From: Euglena gracilis
Lineage: Eukaryota > Euglenozoa > Euglenophyceae > Euglenales > Euglenaceae
Assembly (NCBI GenBank): GCA_900893395.1
Contig: CAAHFI011294439.1
Span: 1-44,243 of the forward strand
Length of the DNA: 44,243 nt
Reading direction: 5' to 3'
Shown here: positions 36,401-44,243 of the stretch, in pieces
Layout: each line of letters starts with the position of its first letter
Position numbering within the stretch: position 1 is the first letter of the stretch
Program-made: the position numbers and the translations under genes
The notes under the pieces: model-generated
The model's database searches: none
What the model was told of the DNA's origin: nothing
The model's input: the letters and a program-made list of their open reading frames with translations, nothing else

Positions 36401-38056
36401 ACATTTAGATGGGTGCATTCGACCATTTCGGTGGACATGTGCCAGGACTGCCCAGGTCACGGTGTCCAAAGGGTCCAAAGTAGGCCTAATTCCGAGTAAC
36501 CGAATGGGGGTTCAAGGAGGCCCCCAAAGCCAAGGCACCTTTGGGTTTCCAGTTTGTCGTGGTCTAATGGTAAGAAAAACATGCAGCGGGAATGTTGGTT
36601 GCAAGATACGAGCACATTTAGATGGGTGCATTCGACCATTTCGGTGGACATGTGCCAGGACTGCCCAGGTCACGGTGTCCAAAGGGTCCAAAGTAGGCCT
36701 AATTCCGAGTAACCGAATGGGGGTTCAAGGAGGCCCCCAAAGCCAAGGCACCTTTGGGTTTCCAGTTTGTCGTGGTCTAATGGTAAGAAAAACATGCAGC
36801 GGGAATGTTGGTTGCAAGATACGAGCACATTTAGATGGGTGCATTCGACCATTTCGGTGGACATGTGCCAGGACTGCCCAGGTCACGGTGTCCAAAGGGT
36901 CCAAAGTAGGCCTAATTCCGAGTAACCGAATGGGGGTTCAAGGAGGCCCCCAAAGCCAAGGCACCTTTGGGTTTCCAGTTTGTCGTGGTCTAATGGTAAG
37001 AAAAACATGCAGCGGGAATGTTGGTTGCAAGATACGAGCACATTTAGATGGGTGCATTCGACCATTTCGGTGGACATGTGCCAGGACTGCCCAGGTCACG
37101 GTGTCCAAAGGGTCCAAAGTAGGCCTAATTCCGAGTAACCGAATGGGGGTTCAAGGAGGCCCCCAAAGCCAAGGCACCTTTGGGTTTCCAGTTTGTCGTG
37201 GTCTAATGGTAAGAAAAACATGCAGCGGGAATGTTGGTTGCAAGATACGAGCACATTTAGATGGGTGCATTCGACCATTTCGGTGGACATGTGCCAGGAC
37301 TGCCCAGGTCACGGTGTCCAAAGGGTCCAAAGTAGGCCTAATTCCGAGTAACCGAATGGGGGTTCAAGGAGGCCCCCAAAGCCAAGGCACCTTTGGGTTT
37401 CCAGTTTGTCGTGGTCTAATGGTAAGAAAAACATGCAGCGGGAATGTTGGTTGCAAGATACGAGCACATTTAGATGGGTGCATTCGACCATTTCGGTGGA
37501 CATGTGCCAGGACTGCCCAGGTCACGGTGTCCAAAGGGTCCAAAGTAGGCCTAATTCCGAGTAACCGAATGGGGGTTCAAGGAGGCCCCCAAAGCCAAGG
37601 CACCTTTGGGTTTCCAGTTTGTCGTGGTCTAATGGTAAGAAAAACATGCAGCGGGAATGTTGGTTGCAAGATACGAGCACATTTAGATGGGTGCATTCGA
37701 CCATTTCGGTGGACATGTGCCAGGACTGCCCAGGTCACGGTGTCCAAAGGGTCCAAAGTAGGCCTAATTCCGAGTAACCGAATGGGGGTTCAAGGAGGCC
37801 CCCAAAGCCAAGGCACCTTTGGGTTTCCAGTTTGTCGTGGTCTAATGGTAAGAAAAACATGCAGCGGGAATGTTGGTTGCAAGATACGAGCACATTTAGA
37901 TGGGTGCATTCGACCATTTCGGTGGACATGTGCCAGGACTGCCCAGGTCACGGTGTCCAAAGGGTCCAAAGTAGGCCTAATTCCGAGTAACCGAATGGGG
38001 GTTCAAGGAGGCCCCAAAGCCAAGGCACCTTTGGGTTTCCAGTTTGTCGTGGTCTA

Positions 38057-41000
38057 ATGGTAAGAAAAACATGCAGCGGGAATGTTGGTTGCAAGATACG
38101 AGCACATTTAGATGGGTGCATTCGACCATTTCGGTGGACATGTGCCAGGACTGCCCAGGTCACGGTGTCCAAAGGGTCCAAAGTAGGCCTAATTCCGAGT
38201 AACCGAATGGGGGTTCAAGGAGGCCCCCAAAGCCAAGGCACCTTTGGGTTTCCAGTTTGTCGTGGTCTAATGGTAAGAAAAACATGCAGCGGGAATGTTG
38301 GTTGCAAGATACGAGCACATTTAGATGGGTGCATTCGACCATTTCGGTGGACATGTGCCAGGACTGCCCAGGTCACGGTGTCCAAAGGGTCCAAAGTAGG
38401 CCTAATTCCGAGTAACCGAATGGGGGTTCAAGGAGGCCCCCAAAGCCAAGGCACCTTTGGGTTTCCAGTTTGTCGTGGTCTAATGGTAAGAAAAACATGC
38501 AGCGGGAATGTTGGTTGCAAGATACGAGCACATTTAGATGGGTGCATTCGACCATTTCGGTGGACATGTGCCAGGACTGCCCAGGTCACGGTGTCCAAAG
38601 GGTCCAAAGTAGGCCTAATTCCGAGTAACCGAATGGGGGTTCAAGGAGGCCCCAAAGCCAAGGCACCTTTGGGTTTCCAGTTTGTCGTGGTCTAATGGTA
38701 AGAAAAACATGCAGCGGGAATGTTGGTTGCAAGATACGAGCACATTTAGATGGGTGCATTCGACCATTTCGGTGGACATGTGCCAGGACTGCCCAGGTCA
38801 CGGTGTCCAAAGGGTCCAAAGTAGGCCTAATTCCGAGTAACCGAATGGGGGTTCAAGGAGGCCCCAAAGCCAAGGCACCTTTGGGTTTCCAGTTTGTCGT
38901 GGTCTAATGGTAAGAAAAACATGCAGCGGGAATGTTGGTTGCAAGATACGAGCACATTTAGATGGGTGCATTCGACCATTTCGGTGGACATGTGCCAGGA
39001 CTGCCCAGGTCACGGTGTCCAAAGGGTCCAAAGTAGGCCTAATTCCGAGTAACCGAATGGGGGTTCAAGGAGGCCCCCAAAGCCAAGGCACCTTTGGGTT
39101 TCCAGTTTGTCGTGGTCTAATGGTAAGAAAAACATGCAGCGGGAATGTTGGTTGCAAGATACGAGCACATTTAGATGGGTGCATTCGACCATTTCGGTGG
39201 ACATGTGCCAGGACTGCCCAGGTCACGGTGTCCAAAGGGTCCAAAGTAGGCCTAATTCCGAGTAACCGAATGGGGGTTCAAGGAGGCCCCCAAAGCCAAG
39301 GCACCTTTGGGTTTCCAGTTTGTCGTGGTCTAATGGTAAGAAAAACATGCAGCGGGAATGTTGGTTGCAAGATACGAGCACATTTAGATGGGTGCATTCG
39401 ACCATTTCGGTGGACATGTGCCAGGACTGCCCAGGTCACGGTGTCCAAAGGGTCCAAAGTAGGCCTAATTCCGAGTAACCGAATGGGGGTTCAAGGAGGC
39501 CCCCAAAGCCAAGGCACCTTTGGGTTTCCAGTTTGTCGTGGTCTAATGGTAAGAAAAACATGCAGCGGGAATGTTGGTTGCAAGATACGAGCACATTTAG
39601 ATGGGTGCATTCGACCATTTCGGTGGACATGTGCCAGGACTGCCCAGGTCACGGTGTCCAAAGGGTCCAAAGTAGGCCTAATTCCGAGTAACCGAATGGG
39701 GGTTCAAGGAGGCCCCAAAGCCAAGGCACCTTTGGGTTTCCAGTTTGTCGTGGTCTAATGGTAAGAAAAACATGCAGCGGGAATGTTGGTTGCAAGATAC
39801 GAGCACATTTAGATGGGTGCATTCGACCATTTCGGTGGACATGTGCCAGGACTGCCCAGGTCACGGTGTCCAAAGGGTCCAAAGTAGGCCTAATTCCGAG
39901 TAACCGAATGGGGGTTCAAGGAGGCCCCCAAAGCCAAGGCACCTTTGGGTTTCCAGTTTGTCGTGGTCTAATGGTAAGAAAAACATGCAGCGGGAATGTT
40001 GGTTGCAAGATACGAGCACATTTAGATGGGTGCATTCGACCATTTCGGTGGACATGTGCCAGGACTGCCCAGGTCACGGTGTCCAAAGGGTCCAAAGTAG
40101 GCCTAATTCCGAGTAACCGAATGGGGGTTCAAGGAGGCCCCCAAAGCCAAGGCACCTTTGGGTTTCCAGTTTGTCGTGGTCTAATGGTAAGAAAAACATG
40201 CAGCGGGAATGTTGGTTGCAAGATACGAGCACATTTAGATGGGTGCATTCGACCATTTCGGTGGACATGTGCCAGGACTGCCCAGGTCACGGTGTCCAAA
40301 GGGTCCAAAGTAGGCCTAATTCCGAGTAACCGAATGGGGGTTCAAGGAGGCCCCCAAAGCCAAGGCACCTTTGGGTTTCCAGTTTGTCGTGGTCTAATGG
40401 TAAGAAAAACATGCAGCGGGAATGTTGGTTGCAAGATACGAGCACATTTAGATGGGTGCATTCGACCATTTCGGTGGACATGTGCCAGGACTGCCCAGGT
40501 CACGGTGTCCAAAGGGTCCAAAGTAGGCCTAATTCCGAGTAACCGAATGGGGGTTCAAGGAGGCCCCCAAAGCCAAGGCACCTTTGGGTTTCCAGTTTGT
40601 CGTGGTCTAATGGTAAGAAAAACATGCAGCGGGAATGTTGGTTGCAAGATACGAGCACATTTAGATGGGTGCATTCGACCATTTCGGTGGACATGTGCCA
40701 GGACTGCCCAGGTCACGGTGTCCAAAGGGTCCAAAGTAGGCCTAATTCGAGTAACCGAATGGGGGTTCAAGGAGGCCCCCAAAGCCAAGGCACCTTTGGG
40801 TTTCCAGTTTGTCGTGGTCTAATGGTAAGAAAAACATGCAGCGGGAATGTTGGTTGCAAGATACGAGCACATTTAGATGGGTGCATTCGACCATTTCGGT
40901 GGACATGTGCCAGGACTGCCCAGGTCACGGTGTCCAAAGGGTCCAAAGTAGGCCTAATTCCGAGTAACCGAATGGGGGTTCAAGGAGGCCCCCAAAGCCA

Positions 41001-43369
41001 AGGCACCTTTGGGTTTCCAGTTTGTCGTGGTCTAATGGTAAGAAAAACATGCAGCGGGAATGTTGGTTGCAAGATACGAGCACATTTAGATGGGTGCATT
41101 CGACCATTTCGGTGGACATGTGCCAGGACTGCCCAGGTCACGGTGTCCAAAGGGTCCAAAGTAGGCCTAATTCCGAGTAACCGAATGGGGGTTCAAGGAG
41201 GCCCCCAAAGCCAAGGCACCTTTGGGTTTCCAGTTTGTCGTGGTCTAATGGTAAGAAAAACATGCAGCGGGAATGTTGGTTGCAAGATACGAGCACATTT
41301 AGATGGGTGCATTCGACCATTTCGGTGGACATGTGCCAGGACTGCCCAGGTCACGGTGTCCAAAGGGTCCAAAGTAGGCCTAATTCCGAGTAACCGAATG
41401 GGGGTTCAAGGAGGCCCCCAAAGCCAAGGCACCTTTGGGTTTCCAGTTTGTCGTGGTCTAATGGTAAGAAAAACATGCAGCGGGAATGTTGGTTGCAAGA
41501 TACGAGCACATTTAGATGGGTGCATTCGACCATTTCGGTGGACATGTGCCAGGACTGCCCAGGTCACGGTGTCCAAAGGGTCCAAAGTAGGCCTAATTCC
41601 GAGTAACCGAATGGGGGTTCAAGGAGGCCCCCAAAGCCAAGGCACCTTTGGGTTTCCAGTTTGTCGTGGTCTAATGGTAAGAAAAACATGCAGCGGGAAT
41701 GTTGGTTGCAAGATACGAGCACATTTAGATGGGTGCATTCGACCATTTCGGTGGACATGTGCCAGGACTGCCCAGGTCACGGTGTCCAAAGGGTCCAAAG
41801 TAGGCCTAATTCCGAGTAACCGAATGGGGGTTCAAGGAGGCCCCCAAAGCCAAGGCACCTTTGGGTTTCCAGTTTGTCGTGGTCTAATGGTAAGAAAAAC
41901 ATGCAGCGGGAATGTTGGTTGCAAGATACGAGCACATTTAGATGGGTGCATTCGACCATTTCGGTGGACATGTGCCAGGACTGCCCAGGTCACGGTGTCC
42001 AAAGGGTCCAAAGTAGGCCTAATTCCGAGTAACCGAATGGGGGTTCAAGGAGGCCCCAAAGCCAAGGCACTTTGGGTTTCCAGTTTGTCGTGGTCTAATG
42101 GTAAGAAAAACATGCAGCGGGAATGTTGGTTGCAAGATACGAGCACATTTAGATGGGTGCATTCGACCATTTCGGTGGACATGTGCCAGGACTGCCCAGG
42201 TCACGGTGTCCAAAGGGTCCAAAGTAGGCCTAATTCCGAGTAACCGAATGGGGGTTCAAGGAGGCCCCAAAGCCAAGGCACCTTTGGGTTTCCAGTTTGT
42301 CGTGGTCTAATGGTAAGAAAAACATGCAGCGGGAATGTTGGTTGCAAGATACGAGCACATTTAGATGGGTGCATTCGACCATTTCGGTGGACATGTGCCA
42401 GGACTGCCCAGGTCACGGTGTCCAAAGGGTCCAAAGTAGGCCTAATTCCGAGTAACCGAATGGGGGTTCAAGGAGGCCCCCAAAGCCAAGGCACCTTTGG
42501 GTTTCCAGTTTGTCGTGGTCTAATGGTAAGAAAACATGCAGCGGGAATGTTGGTTGCAAGATACGAGCACATTTAGATGGGTGCATTCGACCATTTCGGT
42601 GGACATGTGCCAGGACTGCCCAGGTCACGGTGTCCAAAGGGTCCAAAGTAGGCCTAATTCCGAGTAACCGAATGGGGGTTCAAGGAGGCCCCCAAAGCCA
42701 AGGCACCTTTGGGTTTCCAGTTTGTCGTGGTCTAATGGTAAGAAAAACATGCAGCGGGAATGTTGGTTGCAAGATACGAGCACATTTAGATGGGTGCATT
42801 CGACCATTTCGGTGGACATGTGCCAGGACTGCCCAGGTCACGGTGTCCAAAGGGTCCAAAGTAGGCCTAATTCCGAGTAACGAATGGGGGTTCAAGGAGG
42901 CCCCAAAGCCAAGGCACCTTTGGGTTTCCAGTTTGTCGTGGTCTAATGGTAAGAAAAACATGCAGCGGGAATGTTGGTTGCAAGATACGAGCACATTTAG
43001 ATGGGTGCATTCGACCATTTCGGTGGACATGTGCCAGGACTGCCCAGGTCACGGTGTCCAAAGGGTCCAAAGTAGGCCTAATTCCGAGTAACCGAATGGG
43101 GGTTCAAGGAGGCCCCAAAGCCAAGGCACCTTTGGGTTTCCAGTTTGTCGTGGTCTAATGGTAAGAAAAACATGCAGCGGGAATGTTGGTTGCAAGATAC
43201 GAGCACATTTAGATGGGTGCATTCGACCATTTCGGTGGACATGTGCCAGGACTGCCCAGGTCACGGTGTCCAAAGGGTCCAAAGTAGGCCTAATTCCGAG
43301 TAACCGAATGGGGGTTCAAGGAGGCCCCAAAGCCAAGGCACCTTTGGGTTTCCAGTTTGTCGTGGTCTA
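38057..43369 (+). repeat. Satellite array, right flank
   Basis: From 38057 to 42097 there are 19 units with a net loss of 6 bp. From 42098 to 43369 there are six units with a net loss of 6 bp. The commonest change is again C5 to C4, with a lost C in AATTCCGAG near 40748, a lost C in GCACC near 42070, A5 to A4 near 42533, and a lost C in AACCGAA near 42880. The region mirrors the left inner flank, with variation rising toward the window end. Confidence 0.93.
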
Positions 43370-44243
43370 ATGGTAAGAAAAACATGCAGCGGGAATGTTG
43401 GTTGCAAGATACGAGCACATTTAGATGGGTGCATTCGACCATTTCGGTGGACATGTGCCAGGACTGCCCAGGTCACGGTGTCCAAAGGGTCCAAAGTAGG
43501 CCTAATTCCGAGTAACCGAATGGGGTTCAAGGAGGCCCCCAAAGCCAAGGCACCTTTGGGTTTCCAGTTTCGTTCTAATGGTAAGAAAAACATGCAGCGG
43601 GAATGTTGGTTGCAAGATACGAGCACATTTAGATGGGTGCATTCGACCATTTCGGTGGACATGTGCCAGGACTGCCCAGGTCACGGTGTCCAAAGGGTCC
43701 AAAGTAGGCCTAATTCCGAGTAACCGAATGGGGTTCAAGGAGGCCCCCAAAGCCAAGGCACCTTTGGGTTTCCGTTTCGTGGCTAATGGTAAGAAAACAT
43801 GCAGCGGGAATGTTGGTTGCAAGATACGAGCACATTTAGATGGGTGCATTCGACCATTTCGGTGGACATGTGCCAGGACTGCCCAGGTCACGGTGTCCAA
43901 AGGGTCCAAAGTAGGCCTAATTCCGAGTAACCGAATGGGGTTCAAGGAGGCCCCAAAGCCAAGGCACCTTTGGGTTTCCAGTTTGTCGTGGCTAATGGTA
44001 AGAAAAACATGCAGCGGGAATGTTGGTTGCAAGATACGAGCACATTTAGATGGGTGCATTCGACCATTTCGGTGGACATGTGCCAGGACTGCCCAGGTCA
44101 CGGTGTCCAAAGGGTCCAAAGTAGGCCTAATTCCGAGTAACCGAATGGGGTTCAAGGAGGCCCAAGCCAAGGCACCTTTGGGTTTCCAGTTTGTCGTGGT
44201 CTAATGGTAAGAAAAACATGCAGCGGGAATGTTGGTTGCAAGA
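43370..44243 (+). repeat. Satellite array, right end, deletion-rich
   Basis: Four full units (starting 43370, 43578, 43786 or adjacent, and 43995) and a 40-bp partial unit. The four full units lack 18 bp in total, about 4.5 bp each, the highest rate in the window. Losses cluster at TTTGTCGTGGTC near 43570, 43773 and 43990, in the G5 and C5 runs, and near 44161 where GGCCCCCAAAG is reduced to GGCCCAAG. No unique sequence appears before the window ends. Confidence 0.92.

Larger units (their letters stand above)
15267..38056 (+). repeat. Uniform satellite core, 107 near-identical units
   Basis: This block is 22790 bp, which is 106 units of exactly 213 bp followed by one of 212 bp (C5 reduced to C4 near 38012). 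I see no base difference among the 106 units: both the plus-strand 71-residue translation and the minus-strand 64-residue translation recur unchanged at exact 213-bp spacing. Real satellites can reach such identity after recent amplification or strong homogenisation by unequal exchange. The same picture also arises when long noisy reads are stacked onto a collapsed consensus, so copy number and identity should be treated as provisional. Confidence 0.95.
15267..38057 (+). other. Continuous open frame created by the repeat period; not a gene
   Basis: One plus-strand frame has no stop in the monomer, and 213 is 71 codons, so the frame stays open for 7,596 codons through the uniform core and closes at the first 212-bp unit. 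The conceptual 71-residue unit is basic and cysteine-containing (for example TCSGNVGCK), with no domain I recognise. Outside the core the frame is interrupted by uncompensated one-base changes, there is no unique amino or carboxyl end, and minus-strand frames repeat equally well. The chance that a random 71-codon frame lacks a stop is about 3%, or roughly 20% over six frames, so this needs no selection to explain it. Confidence 0.85.
1..44243 (+). repeat. 213-bp satellite tandem array, about 208 units
   Basis: The entire window is a head-to-tail array of one monomer. Unit starts (ATGGTAAG) recur at 96, 309, 523, 737 and so on up to 44204. From 96 to 44204 is 44108 bp for 208 units, an average of 212.06 bp against a modal 213 bp. 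The left partial unit (1-95) corresponds to unit positions 118-213, and the right partial (44204-44243) to positions 1-40. No unit is inverted and nothing is inserted between units. The consensus is 51.6% GC with 8 CpG. No AATAAA, TATA-type promoter, telomere-like motif or transposon end is visible. Array length and absence of genes are typical of eukaryotic satellite DNA; the family is not one I can name. Chromosomal location (centromere, subtelomere, knob) cannot be decided without flanks. Confidence 0.98.

Noticed and set aside
15267-38057. A giant secreted or structural repeat protein (71-residue repeats)
   Set aside because: There is no signal peptide, unique end, recognisable domain or frame preservation outside the uniform core. 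Open minus-strand frames repeat just as regularly, and a stop-free frame in a 71-codon monomer is not improbable.
1-44243. CRISPR array
   Set aside because: The regular spacing superficially suggests one, but whole 213-bp units are identical. There are no short repeats separated by unique spacers, and no cas genes or leader.
1-44243. rDNA spacer repeat, telomeric repeat or minisatellite within a gene
   Set aside because: No rRNA coding sequence, telomere-like motif, exon or other flank is present in the window to support any of these contexts.

Overview
The window is one uninterrupted head-to-tail tandem array of a 213-bp satellite monomer. It runs from the first base (mid-unit) to the last base (mid-unit), and no unique flanking sequence is present. 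Taking the recurring ATGGTAAG as unit position 1, I count about 208 units between 96 and 44204, plus a 95-bp partial unit at the left and a 40-bp partial unit at the right. All units point the same way. I see no protein gene, rRNA, tRNA, transposon or CRISPR array. A long array of a short, gene-free monomer points to a eukaryotic satellite locus (centromeric, pericentromeric, subtelomeric or a heterochromatic knob). The sequence does not allow a confident lineage, and I do not recognise the family. The monomer is 51.6% GC (A55 T48 G64 C46) with 8 CpG, an observed/expected ratio of about 0.58.

Layout: (1) 1-1992, left end, with frequent small indels and a few substitutions. (2) 1993-8886, mixed 213/212/211-bp units differing mainly by one-base losses in the G5, C5 and A5 runs; it includes one rearranged, collapsed unit around 6366-6404. 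(3) 8887-15266, nearly regular. (4) 15267-38056, a core of 107 units, 106 of exactly 213 bp and apparently identical, the last 212 bp. (5) 38057-43369, nearly regular, then increasingly 212 bp. (6) 43370-44243, right end, again with many deletions. Net bases missing per unit run, left to right, about 2.2, 1.5, (collapsed unit), 1.3, 0.3, 0.01, 0.3, 1.0 and 4.5. This two-sided gradient of deletion-dominated change looks more like a long-read contig with poorly polished ends than like ordinary evolutionary decay. The core identity could be real homogenisation or consensus collapse.

Because 213 is 71 codons exactly and one plus-strand frame of the monomer has no stop, the core contains a continuous 7,596-codon open frame. 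I read this as a by-product of the period, not as a gene. Within the monomer the notable structure is a nested imperfect hairpin (unit 70-154), two mutually exclusive short hairpins around the G5/C5 runs (152-173 and 170-192), a cluster of CCAAAG motifs, an RNA polymerase III A-box-like motif with a T-arm-like element, and splice-site-like signals. These are motif-level observations and are scored accordingly.
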